Of a DNA stretch of 64,000 nt, positions 31,257 through 43,160 are shown piece after piece. The notes below the pieces were generated by a model. The model made no database searches. It saw only the letters and a program-made list of their open reading frames with translations, and was not told the origin of the DNA. The stretch covers positions 240,353,530 through 240,417,529 of the forward strand of contig CP136065.1 in assembly GCA_032622095.1 (NCBI GenBank), given 5' to 3'. The position numbers were made by a program, and so were the translations under genes. The stretch is from Siphonodentalium dalli. Its lineage: Eukaryota > Mollusca > Scaphopoda > Gadilida > Siphonodentaliidae. Position 1 is the stretch's first letter; every line of letters begins with the position of its first letter.

Positions 31257-34200
31257 CCCTGTTTATGGGCGGTAACTCTTCAGGGAAAGCGCGGACACAA
31301 GTTTTGATGCCGGTGGGCAGTAGGGCATACCGAGGTGTACATACGGTCCAATTTTCGATGCTCTGCTCCTTATAATTTCCGAGATAATAAAATGACATTT
31401 TTTCAAATAAAGGGAGATAACTCCACAGGGCAAACGCGGACAATATTCATTATACGTCGATAGGTTAGAACTCTTTGACCCCAACATACGTACAAAATTT
31501 GAGATTCATACTCCTTATACTTTCAGATATTAGGGAGTTGTAAAAGTGTCGAGTATAATAATAATAATAATGAAAAATAATCGAAAAAGGGCCATAACTC
31601 CGTCAAAATCCATTCGGCCGAGTTTCCGATACCATTGTACTTAGTAGACCGTGGATGCCTACAATCGCTAGAGATTTCGCGTTCCTACTGCCCTTAGTTT
31701 CTGAGTATTTCCAAATAAACGGAAAACGGCACCCGTACAAAAACAATATACTTCCTTGGTTACACCATGGAAGTATAATAATAGGGCGAATCATGAACTA
31801 AACAATTCGCAGTTTAGGGATGGAAAATATGAAGTAAGATGATTGTGTACTGTCCTTAACATTTGTGTGTTGATCTCAAGTGTTTATAATTGACCCCACT
31901 CCTGCCTCGAAATTGGGTGACGGGATTGGGAAATTGTCACACCAGGCCAAAAATGCAATTTTTGAAGGACTATAACTCCGTGATTTTCCAATGGATTTAA
32001 AAATTGTTTTCAGTTTTGTTATATGCTACTTACTGAGATTGCATATTATAAATTTCATCTGATTCGGAAAAGAAGAACATTTTGGTTATTGGAAAGAATA
32101 TGGGCCCAAATTCAAACTTTGAGTTCCAAAATCTCCGCCAGTTTTTAACGGATTTACGATCTGTTTTCAGATTTGTTATTAGCGTGTATGGTAGATGTTA
32201 TATTCCAAGTTTCATATAATTCGGAGACGAAATAAATTTTGGTACCTCGGACCACCCCTCCCCTGACCCACAACTCTGAACCGACACTGGCAAAATTTGG
32301 CACACCGCGTGCTCTCTTCAGCCTACACACATTGGCGTATCAGATGACATTCAAAGTTCGACATCTTCGGAGGAGATGTGTTATCAAGCACATGGGCCCA
32401 AAATTGCAAAATTTGAGGGCCCCTAACTTTGTCAGTTTTCAATGGAATTTCGAAAAAATTTCAGTTTCTAGATCGGGTGGTGTTGTAGATGTTAAATTCC
32501 AAGTTTCATCTTATTCAGATAAGAATTAAAAATTGGTACCATGGACCACCCCTCCCCATACCCACAATAATGAACAGACACTGGCAAAATTTGGCCCACC
32601 GCGTGCACTATGTCGTCCGCACACGTTGGCGTATCAGTTGACATCCAAACTTCGACATCTTCGGAGGAGATAGGGTCACAAGCACATGTCCCAAACTGCA
32701 AAATTTGAGGGCCTGTAACTCTTGCAATTCTTATCGGATTTCAAAAATCCTTCTTGGTTTCGGTTTGTTTTCGTTCAGGGAATGCATATACTTAAATAGA
32801 TGAATATCGATAAAAAACATATTTTTGAGAAAATTTTGCCCCCACATCAGTGTAAAAATATATGTCCGACTCTGTTAAAATTTCTTTTTCGGACTAAACT
32901 GAGAACGGTCATCACGGCTATGAAAACCAAATGCAGTTATCTGGAATGATACGGGAGAACAACAGAGTACAATAAAATAGAGGTTCCCCTGTTTATGGGC
33001 GGTAACTCTTCAGGGAAAGCGCGGACACAAGTTTTGATGCCGGTGGGCAGTAGGGCATACCGAGGTGTACATACGGTCCAATTTTCGATGCTCTGCTCCT
33101 TATAATTTCCGAGATAATAAAATGACATTTTTTCAAATAAAGGGAGATAACTCCACAGGGCAAACGCGGACAATATTCATTATACGTCGATAGGTTAGAA
33201 CTCTTTGACCCCAACATACGTACAAAATTTGAGATTCATACTCCTTATACTTTCAGATATTAGGGAGTTGTAAAAGTGTCGAGTATAATAATAATAATAA
33301 TGAAAAATAATCGAAAAAGGGCCATAACTCCGTCAAAATCCATTCGGCCGAGTTTCCGATACCATTGTACTTAGTAGACCGTGGATGCCTACAATCGCTA
33401 GAGATTTCGCGTTCCTACTGCCCTTAGTTTCTGAGTATTTCCAAATAAACGGAAAACGGCACCCGTACAAAAACAATATACTTCCTTGGTTACACCATGG
33501 AAGTATAATAATAGGGCGAATCATGAACTAAACAATTCGCAGTTTAGGGATGGAAAATATGAAGTAAGATGATTGTGTACTGTCCTTAACATTTGTGTGT
33601 TGATCTCAAGTGTTTATAATTGACCCCACTCCTGCCTCGAAATTGGGTGACGGGATTGGGAAATTGTCACACCAGGCCAAAAAATGCAATTTTTGAAGGA
33701 CTATAACTCCGTGATTTTCCAATGGATTTAAAAATTGTTTTCAGTTTTGTTATATGCTACTTACTGAGATTGCATATTATAAATTTCATCTGATTCGGAA
33801 AAGAAGAACATTTTGGTTATTGGAAAGAATATGGGCCCAAATTCAAACTTTGAGTTCCAAAATCTCCGCCAGTTTTTAACGGATTTACGATCTGTTTTCA
33901 GATGTGTTATTAGCGTGTATGGTAGATGTTATATTCCAAGTTTCATATAATTCGGAGACGAAATAAATTTTGGTACCTCGGACCACCCCTCCCCTGACCC
34001 ACAACTCTGAACCGACACTGGCAAAATTTGGCACACCGCGTGCTCTCTTCAGCCTACACACATTGGCGTATCAGATGACATTCAAAGTTCGACATCTTCG
34101 GAGGAGATGTGTTATCAAGCACATGGGCCCAAAATTGCAAAATTTGAGGGCCCCTAACTTTGTCAGTTTTCAATGGAATTTCGAAAAAATTTCAGTTTCT

Positions 34201-36972
34201 AGATCGGGTGGTGTTGTAGATGTTAAATTCCAAGTTTCATCTTATTCAGATAAGAATTAAAAATTGGTACCATGGACCACCCCTCCCCATACCCACAATA
34301 ATGAACAGACACTGGCAAAATTTGGCCCACCGCGTGCACTATGTCGTCCGCACACGTTGGCGTATCAGTTGACATCCAAACTTCGACATCTTCGGAGGAG
34401 ATAGGGTCACAAGCACATGTCCCAAACTGCAAAATTTGAGGGCCTGTAACTCTTGCAATTCTTATCGGATTTCAAAAATCCTTCTTGGTTTCGGTTTGTT
34501 TTCGTTCAGGGAATGCATATACTTAAATAGATGAATATCGATAAAAAACATATTTTTGAGAAAATTTTGCCCCCACATCAGTGTAAAAATATATGTCCGA
34601 CTCTGTTAAAATTTCTTTTTCGGACTAAACTGAGAACGGTCATCACGGCTATGAAAACCAAATGCAGTTATCTGGAATGATACGGGAGAACAACAGAGTA
34701 CAATAAAATAGAGGTTCCCCTGTTTATGGGCGGTAACTCTTCAGGGAAAGCGCGGACACAAGTTTTGATGCCGGTGGGCAGTAGGGCATACCGAGGTGTA
34801 CATACGGTCCAATTTTCGATGCTCTGCTCCTTATAATTTCCGAGATAATAAAATGACATTTTTTCAAATAAAGGGAGATAACTCCACAGGGCAAACGCGG
34901 ACAATATTCATTATACGTCGATAGGTTAGAACTCTTTGACCCCAACATACGTACAAAATTTGAGATTCATACTCCTTATACTTTCAGATATTAGGGAGTT
35001 GTAAAAGTGTCGAGTATAATAATAATAATAATGAAAAATAATCGAAAAAGGGCCATAACTCCGTCAAAATCCATTCGGCCGAGTTTCCGATACCATTGTA
35101 CTTAGTAGACCGTGGATGCCTACAATCGCTAGAGATTTCGCGTTCCTACTGCCCTTAGTTTCTGAGTATTTCCAAATAAACGGAAAACGGCACCCGTACA
35201 AAAACAATATACTTCCTTGGTTACACCATGGAAGTATAATAATAGGGCGAATCATGAACTAAACAATTCGCAGTTTAGGGATGGAAAATATGAAGAAAGA
35301 TGATTGTGTACTGTCCTTAACATTTGTGTGTTGATCTCAAGTGTTTATAATTGACCCCACTCCTGCCTCGAAATTGGGTGACGGGATTGGGAAATTGTCA
35401 CACCAGGCCAAAAATGCAATTTTTGAAGGACTATAACTCCGTGATTTTCCAATGGATTTAAAAATTGTTTTCAGTTTTGTTATATGCTACTTACTGAGAT
35501 TGCATATTATAAATTTCATCTGATTCGGAAAAGAAGAACATTTTGGTTATTGGAAAGAATATGGGCCCAAATTCAAACTTTGAGTTCCAAAATCTCCGCC
35601 AGTTTTTAACGGATTTACGATCTGTTTTCAGATGTGTTATTAGCGTGTATGGTAGATGTTATATTCCAAGTTTCATATAATTCGGAGACGAAATAAATTT
35701 TGGTACCTCGGACCACCCCTCCCCTGACCCACAACTCTGAACCGACACTGGCAAAATTTGGCACACCGCGTGCTCTCTTCAGCCTACACACATTGGCGTA
35801 TCAGATGACATTCAAAGTTCGACATCTTCGGAGGAGATGTGTTATCAAGCACATGGGCCCAAAATTGCAAAATTTGAGGGCCCCTAACTTTGTCAGTTTT
35901 CAATGGAATTTCGAAAAAATTTCAGTTTCTAGATCGGGTGGTGTTGTAGATGTTAAATTCCAAGTTTCATCTTATTCAGATAAGAATTAAAAATTGGTAC
36001 CATGGACCACCCCTCCCCATACCCACAATAATGAACAGACACTGGCAAAATTTGGCCCACCGCGTGCACTATGTCGTCCGCACACGTTGGCGTATCAGTT
36101 GACATCCAAACTTCGACATCTTCGGAGGAGATAGGGTCACAAGCACATGTCCCAAACTGCAAAATTTGAGGGCCTGTAACTCTTGCAATTCTTATCGGAT
36201 TTCAAAAATCCTTCTTGGTTTCGGTTTGTTTTCGTTCAGGGAATGCATATACTTAAATAGATGAATATCGATAAAAAACATATTTTTGAGAAAATTTTGC
36301 CCCCACATCAGTGTAAAAATATATGTCCGACTCTGTTAAAATTTCTTTTTCGGACTAAACTGAGAACGGTCATCACGGCTATGAAAACCAAATGCAGTTA
36401 TCTGGAATGATACGGGAGAACAACAGAGTACAATAAAATAGAGGTTCCCCTGTTTATGGGCGGTAACTCTTCAGGGAAAGCGCGGACACAAGTTTTGATG
36501 CCGGTGGGCAGTAGGGCATACCGAGGTGTACATACGGTCCAATTTTCGATGCTCTGCTCCTTATAATTTCCGAGATAATAAAATGACATTTTTTCAAATA
36601 AAGGGAGATAACTCCACAGGGCAAACGCGGACAATATTCATTATACGTCGATAGGTTAGAACTCTTTGACCCCAACATACGTACAAAATTTGAGATTCAT
36701 ACTCCTTATACTTTCAGATATTAGGGAGTTGTAAAAGTGTCGAGTATAATAATAATAATAATGAAAAATAATCGAAAAAGGGCCATAACTCCGTCAAAAT
36801 CCATTCGGCCGAGTTTCCGATACCATTGTACTTAGTAGACCGTGGATGCCTACAATCGCTAGAGATTTCGCGTTCCTACTGCCCTTAGTTTCTGAGTATT
36901 TCCAAATAAACGGAAAACGGCACCCGTACAAAAACAATATACTTCCTTGGTTACACCATGGAAGTATAATAA
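31257..36972 (+). repeat. 1,730-bp tandem repeat, 3.3 nearly identical copies
   Basis: Units at 31257-32986, 32987-34717 (one extra A, 1,731 bp), 34718-36447 and a 525-bp partial 36448-36972. I see only a handful of differences: an A-run length change near 33680, TTTGTT/TGTGTT near 32175 and 33905, GAAGTAAG/GAAGAAAG near 35295. Identity is well above 99%. Within a unit, diverged subrepeats start at phrases such as CATAACTCCGTCAAAAT, TATAACTCCGTGATTTT, CTAACTTTGTCAGTTTT and TGTAACTCTTGCAATTC. A ~294-bp block (TTGGTACC..GGACCACCCCTCCC) is present twice. Repeated ORFs of 63-96 codons show no domain. It abuts an inverted-repeat transposon on the right. Confidence 0.97.
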
Positions 36973-36991
36973 ACAGCGTCTATTCACAAAC

Positions 36992-37370
36992 TACGGTGGC
37001 TGATTTGCGACATACTCAATACATATATTATCTTGAGATCTCGACATACCATGCATATTTAAACATCTGATGTAGTGGCAATGTGACAACAACCAAGATG
37101 GAACGCGAGCAAGTCGCTCTCTGTCTCTCACTCAAACTGTCTGTCTGCCCCCCCCCTCTCTCTCTCTCTCTCGTTTTTTAATGAGTCCCGGTACATACAT
37201 AACGACTTGGTTCAAATCCGGGAATCTCGATTGATAATCAGGGACTCGGGTCTCTGTCCCTCCCTCTCTCCCACTCTCTCTCACTCTCTCTCTCACTCTG
37301 TATGTCTGTATCCCTCGCTCCAATCGAAAAAATCCGGGTTATTCTCGATCGATAATCTGGAACTCGGGTC

Positions 37371-37456
<86 letters not shown>

Positions 37457-37944
37457 ACTCTCTCTCTCTCTCCCTCTGTCTGTCTGTCTGCCTGTCTCTC
37501 TCTCGCTCATTCGCTCATTAACCCCTGATCGTACAGAGTGCAGATGTACGAACAAATCGCATTGGTTCAGTTCCGGGAAGCGAATCCGGGTTATTACCGA
37601 TCGATCGAGAATAACCCGGATTTACGTTCCGAAAGAGATAGAGAGACCGAATCTCGATGTACCATTCCGATCGACACATGGCCATTTCGAAAAGAAATGA
37701 TAATTTGTTCATGCAGAGAGAGAGAAGGACAGATAGAGGAAAGAGACAGAGACACGAGTCCCAGATTATCAATCGAGAATAAGCCGGATTTGAACCAAGT
37801 CGATTGGAGCGAGGGAGACAGACAGAGTGAGGGAGATTGAGAGAGAGTGTGAGAGAGGGAGGGACAGAGACCCGAGTTCCAGATTATCAATCGAGATTCC
37901 CGGATTTCTATGTACCGGGACTGATGAAAGAACGAGAGAGAGAG

Positions 37945-38003
<59 letters not shown>

Positions 38004-38178
38004 GAGAGAGAGGGGGGGGGGGCAGACAGACAGTTTGAGTGAGAGGCAGCGAGCGACTTGCTAGCGTTCCATCTTGGTTGTTGTCACATTGCCACTACAT
38101 CAGATGTTTAAATATGCATGGTATGTCGAGATCTCGAGATAATATATGTATTGAGTATGTCGCAAATCAGCCACCGTA
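36992..38178. mobile_element. 1.19-kb inverted-repeat element with 6-bp target duplication
   Basis: Terminal inverted repeats begin TACGGTGGCTGATTTGCGAC and stay ~95% identical for about 160 bp. Weaker inverted similarity continues inward, so most of the element folds back. Flanks are ACAAAC (36986-36991) and ACAAAC (38179-38184). The interior has a (CT)n run (37375-37454), a (GA)n run (about 37933-38011) with G11 (38012-38022), and repeated ATTATCAATCGAGA / TCTCGATTGATAAT blocks in both orientations. Non-coding. A 6-bp duplication with long TIRs would fit IS3EU or Dada-type DNA transposons, but no transposase is present to test this. Confidence 0.88.
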
Positions 38179-38184
38179 ACAAAC

Positions 38185-39165
38185 ACCGGTTCACTGACAA
38201 AACACATTGCGGCCATGCCATCCGATTTAAATCAAACAAAACGCAATGATGTAAACCTGAAGCTGTCTGCATTGACCAACCATTTACATTATTTCAACAA
38301 CACAAAACAATCATTTCAAATGAAGACAAGTGCTTTTTCAGTCGGCGATTGTTCGTTTGATGTCTTTGAAGAATATAAATATATATTGTATTTCCCCTCA
38401 ACACTGCTTCAACTGCACGTGACGTCAGTCAGGGCAGCGTGCATCACGACGTGTTGCTTAGCGAGTGATTGGTCGTTTGTAAATGTATTTTATGTTTAGG
38501 TTACATTATATAGGTGTATTATGTATATATGTTTCCATACGTCATATAAGCGTTGCTTACTGAACACTTTGAGTGGTGACCCATTGTGGCACCCGATGAT
38601 ATACGTAGACGAAGTGTCATTTAAATTATCCAACTTAGTGACGAAATAAGTATACTCGCTGTGACACCGTTTGGTCGGGGCAAGTTGCAACTCGGGTCTG
38701 CTACTATATTGCGAGTATATTGCGACTTACAAGAACATATATTTAGCATTAACCGACAATGGTCCAGATATGGTTTTGTTAACGCTGTATTATACACACG
38801 TAACAGTCTAGTAATCCGAGTACTGACCTAGTAGTGTGTATCGGCGGTACTCATCACTCAGTATCGGTACCGTAAAAATTGTCCAAGTACCGACGGTTCT
38901 GGGACCGGTACTGGTACCGTTGATAAGCCTGCTTTATAATACATGTATACTATATACGATTGGAAGACAAATTATGTATATGCGTCTGTGGTATTTAATT
39001 GAAAATATTCTCATTGTCATCAGACATAGCGATAGTTTGAATGCATTTAATACGATCAACTGTATCCGACATTAATCGAATGTATATCCGTTTGGTTTCA
39101 CGTGGGCGATAAATACATACTTCCGAAAACGTTTTCGCACCCATGCATGCATATTTGCTTTACTA
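38185..39165. other. Non-coding stretch with CRE/E-box site
   Basis: No gene recognised. CACGTGACGTCA (38416-38427) fuses an E-box and a palindromic cAMP-response element, and an inverted CCAAT box (ATTGGT, 38468-38473) follows. That would suit a promoter, but no exon is visible on either side. 38840-38930 is dense in GGTACCG words and ends TTGATAAGCCTG, resembling a hAT terminus. Confidence 0.3.
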
Positions 39166-39880
39166 ATGCCACTTTTAGATAATAAACTACCGAATTGACA
39201 TTGCTATTCTACATTCTCGGATAACAGAACTGTTGATCTACACGAAACGTGCATTCAAGGTTAAGAATTTGCTTGTCAGTTTTATATTGACAGCGGTTTT
39301 TCAGCTATAATATTGTTTAACGGACTCCGTTCGCCAAGACCGATAACTCTATTCCAAGAAAACGTAATGTGCGTGTGTCACGTTTGAGCCACAAACCGGG
39401 ATAATTATGATAATTTATAATTTTCTTCCAATCAGAATATCGAAAAACATGTATATTATACTTTGACAGACCATTTGACAGTAAAACGTGTCTGTTATGC
39501 TTAACGTGCGTTTCATAGCTGATAAAACGCATGTGTATATCAGGAATTACGATGTGTCACCCATGCTGAAGTGCCTATATTTCGACTAAACGCCACTAGA
39601 ATGACAGTAAAATGATTTCTCTGGGCGTATTTATCATAACTGGGACTCTTTAGATACGATATTAGTGTCAGCTTTCTCCGCGGACACAAACCTCCCCCAC
39701 TGGTATGTCACTTTAAATGCGATTTTCCGATAGAAAACTACCGAGTTGACATTGCTATCATACCTAACTGGATAACTGAGATATTAAACTACTTAAAACG
39801 TGCAGTTAGAATTTGCCCGCCAGTTTGGTATTGCCAGGTCCATTTTTCGGCTATTGGCGGAAGGACTAAAATGTTTAGTA
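39166..39880 (+). repeat. Degenerate direct repeat, ~165-bp units 550 bp apart
   Basis: 39166-39330 and 39712-39880 share GATA.(A)AACTACCGA.TTGACAT, TGCTAT, GGATAAC, ACGTGCA, AATTTGC and TTTTTC.GCTAT in the same order. About 70% identity. Non-coding. Confidence 0.55.
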
Positions 39881-40477
39881 CAATAATACTACACGAAAGT
39901 AGTTCTGAAAATATAAATACGAGTTTGATAGCTGAAATTTTGTGATGTAAATTTCACACTGAAAATGACGATAACCTCATAAATATCGCATCACATGAAT
40001 AATCACACATTATACAACTATCGGAACTATTGATGGATAGGTATGTGTAAGTACAGCTCGTAAACATGTGTTTACGTGCAGGTATTCGAATGTAACAAAT
40101 TAATAGCTTGAATTTGCGAACAAATGCCGTGAAAACTTATTTCCGATAATGCCGTAGTACGAAACATGGGGAAATTCTTTTCGACTAATTACTGTCGAAA
40201 TGACACATGAAATATTAATTAAATTAGACTTTAAATGATCAATTAGAGAGGAAGTTTGAATAATTCCCGAAATGTGAATTTGATATGAAAACGCAAATAT
40301 GACATTTTAAAATTTGCGTCGCTGATTGTCACTATTATGAAATAATAGCTCGAAGCCTTATTTAAAATAAACAGATGTTATTCTGATTACACCCTCCCCA
40401 CCTTAATACAAATGAATACTCTTGTTATTAAAAAATAATTAAATATGGTGTTCTTGTCTGTTGGTGTTACATCATCA
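39881..40477. other. Non-coding stretch, nothing recognised
   Basis: AT-rich DNA without a recognisable frame or repeat. Confidence 0.35.
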
Positions 40478-40990
40478 TCATCAGAAACGTCATCCTGGTC
40501 TCGTCTCAGAGACCGGGAATTCTTTAGTCATCAGAAACGTCGCCCTGGTCTCTTGTCGGAGACCGGGAATTCTTTAGTCATCAGAAACGTCGCTCTGGTC
40601 TCGTCTCAGAGACCGGGAATTCTTTAGTCATCAGAAACGTCGCCCTGGTCTCTTCTCAGAGACCGGGAATTCTTTAGTCATCAGAAACGTCGCCCTGGTC
40701 TCTTGTCGGAGACCGGGAATTCTTTAGTCATCAGAAACGTCGCTCTGGTCTCTTCTCAGAGACCGGGAATTCTTTAGTCATCAGAAACGTCGCTCTGGTC
40801 TCGTTGTCTCAGAGACCGGGAATTCTTTAGTCATCAGAAACGTCGCCCTGATCTCTTCTCAGAGACCGGGAATTCTTTAGTCACCAGAAACGTCGCCCTG
40901 GTCTCATTGTCTGAGATACCGGTAATTCTTTAGTCATCAGAAACGTCGCCCTGGTCCCATTGTCTGAGAGACCGGGAATCCTTTAGTCGG
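40478..40990 (+). repeat. Minisatellite of ten ~51-bp units, each containing a hairpin
   Basis: Each unit is CATCAGAAACGTCGCCCTGG followed by TCTC, a 6-9 base loop, GAGACCGGGAATTCTTTAGT. CCTGGTCTC pairs with GAGACCGGG (8 of 9), so every unit can form a stem-loop. Loop sequence and length vary (TTCTCA, TTGTCG, GTTGTCTCA), while stems and linkers are nearly constant. The two outermost units are the most diverged. Confidence 0.93.
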
Positions 40991-41145
40991 GTACTGGGTA
41001 CCACGTTGATCAGCCAGTTACGAAGGTTCCAGTCTAAGTGGTATATGATCAAGTAGAATAAGCTGGTTGTCAGCTTCCGTAATTATTTTACCATTTGTCA
41101 CCGCTGCCTCCTATATGTCGACATGCATCACAGCAATTTTTTTCT

Positions 41146-41460
41146 TAGATAGATAGATAGATACTTTATTTACAAAAATGCCCAATTAACAGAATAACAT
41201 CACCCTGAAATACAAACATATAAATTGGAATACAATGAAATGAAAATATAAAACATATATGGCAATAACTGCAGGAACTTTGCCTGGGGCAGACATAGCA
41301 CTATATCAGTGCTGTCTTCCTGTCTGTCCCAGCAGCATATAACTAAATAATTAATGTAGGATGTTATAGATTTGGTCACCAGCAGAATGATTCCCAGAGT
41401 CACGCCCCACCACGATATGCATACCGCCGCCACGGTACTTGAGTCATCTTATCCAAGCGA
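41146..41460 (-). repeat. LINE-like 3' end with AATAAA and (ATCT)n tail
   Basis: On the minus strand the sequence ends TTTTTGTAAATAAAGTATCT followed by ATCT repeats (41147-41162). That arrangement, a poly(A)-signal-like AATAAAGTATCTATC microsatellite end, is a familiar 3' terminus of CR1-like non-LTR elements. The body upstream has no RT motif, so only the 3' tail would be present. The 77-codon frame at 41200-41433 is probably not a gene. Confidence 0.5.
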
Positions 41461-41469
41461 TTAATTGTA

Positions 41470-43160
41470 ACGCAATGTAACGCACTCTTCCGAATTAAGT
41501 TGAAGATTGCAAACCTGTCATCTCTGTTGGCGCTTTAGTGTGTTTCAGTTGTGGCGTCTCAGGCAATGCTAGAAAATTGTACAGGTAAATGTGATCTTCC
41601 CTGTCGAGCGGAACAAGTTTGCCTGTAGCTTGAGACAGTAATGCCCCTGTCATTATTTCCCAAGTGAGAAGTCTTCTGTCGTTTGGCAGTTTATCCAAGT
41701 TCTCCGGGTCCTTGTCCGCTCAAGTCGGTCGATTGATGATGATTATTTTAATCTGCTCCACATTCCACTCTCGCCTTGCTGGTGGGAAAGCAGGAATGCA
41801 ACCAACTTTCAGTAATTCTCGTGTTCTGTCCGGAATACTCTGGCTCTGTGAATTATCAACTGCAAGGTCTTCTCTCGCTGGGTGGCTCTTGGACGATTAG
41901 GTCCACGACATGATGGTCGAATTCGTGTAAATCGGGTAATACATGTACGTTCTCTAAAATATCTGCCTTCTGTTTCTTCTATTCTCTTTTCTGCCTCACC
42001 TATCTTCTCCACCTTCTTTTCTGCCTCATCTATCTTCTCCACCTTTTCTATTCTGCGACTCTCTGCATTTGCTACGACTCTATTCCATATGTTTCACGTT
42101 TTCTGCGTCTCTAACTCTTATCTGCCCTTTCTGCCTTCTCTTCCTCTCTCTCTCTCTCTCTCTATTCTGCCTGCTTCACATTTTATGCATATCTAACTCT
42201 CTTATCTGCAATAACTGCCTTCTCTCCGTCTTCTCTTCTACTCTGCCTGCATCACCTGTTCTTCATCTACAACTCTTTTCTCTGCCCCTTTTATATTCTC
42301 TTCTACCTCATTTTCACCATCTTTTCTTCACCTGTCGCTCGTTTTGGCAGCTGCAGACCCTCGGGCGATACGGGGACTACTGTTTCTGGCCGAATATCAC
42401 GTGTTGGTGCCCTCAGTGGCGAGATTTAGGTCATGAGCATGAGGTATCTTTGTTTCCGAATCAGAACCAAAAGGTCCCGCATTAGGTTATTTTTTTGGAG
42501 GGAAGACATCCTGGACCTCACTAAGATATGACGGCTTGATTTCCAATGACCTGGACAGCGACGTTCTGATGGTTGCTTGCACTGCACTGTGGACCTTTAC
42601 TCTTTTACGAGGCGGGGAGGCTTCCTTCCACTCTTTCTTTTCAGACTCCTCTGCCCTAATATCTATCTGATCTATCTTTATGGTGCATTCATACCTAATA
42701 TTTCCAAAACGTTTTAATAATTTTTCTGTAACCACACCATTAATAGTAGCCTCCGCCTACTCCTGTTGGTTGGATAGTTATAATTGAGGTTCATCGCATG
42801 GGATATCTAGGTTCAGTTCCTTCTCTAATTCTTCGATTCTATTTTCCCGGTGACCGCCAATCTGTCAACCTTTGAATAGTTTCTCTTCGTCATTTACAAA
42901 TTTATTTAATATCACTTCTCTTGCGGTCTTTGAATCGGCGGAGTCAGGTAGTGTCGCATCAACCAGCTTGTGGTAGTCTGGTCGGAGAGACAACAAGAAC
43001 AGGTTTCGCTCTATTGAAAAAAGAAGGGCTTCTTTGTCTTAGATTCTTTCTGTGTGTTTCTTAAAACTGTTCTTTCAAATCGACCATCCTCCGCAATGTC
43101 TTCGGCTATGCACACCACGGGATTGTGGGCAATGTCAGCACGGATGTTCTGCCTTGGCGT
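41470..43160 (-). pseudogene. Decayed coding stretch, possibly retrotransposon gag
   Basis: The minus strand from about 43160 gives protein-like sequence across frameshifts and stops: ADIAHNPVVCIAEDIAEDGR, then RNLFLLSLRPDYHKLVDATL, SKTAREVILNKFVNDEEKL and RENRIEELEKELNLDIP. An 82-codon frame (42735-42487) with a charged middle and RKRVKV follows. Further on comes a Glu/Lys/Arg-rich coiled-coil-like tract (42100-41900, EKIDEAEKKVEKIGEAEKR). The LFLLSLRPDYHKLVD / ILNKF pattern resembles the C-terminal half of Ty3/gypsy capsid, but I cannot confirm it. It lies 3' of the minus-strand gypsy pol remnant, the wrong order for gag of that element. A splice-acceptor-like TTATAATTTCAG sits at its upstream edge. 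Confidence 0.3.

Noticed and set aside
31192-36972. Repeated 63-96-codon frames in the 1,730-bp array
   Set aside because: They recur only because the DNA is duplicated. They overlap on both strands and show no domain.
37207-37555. Ser/Leu- and Arg/Glu-alternating frames
   Set aside because: Products of (CT)n/(GA)n microsatellite, not genes.
40478-40990. CRISPR-like array (regular repeats with hairpins)
   Set aside because: Eukaryotic context, nearly constant 'spacers' that are part of the repeat unit, and no cas genes. It is a minisatellite.
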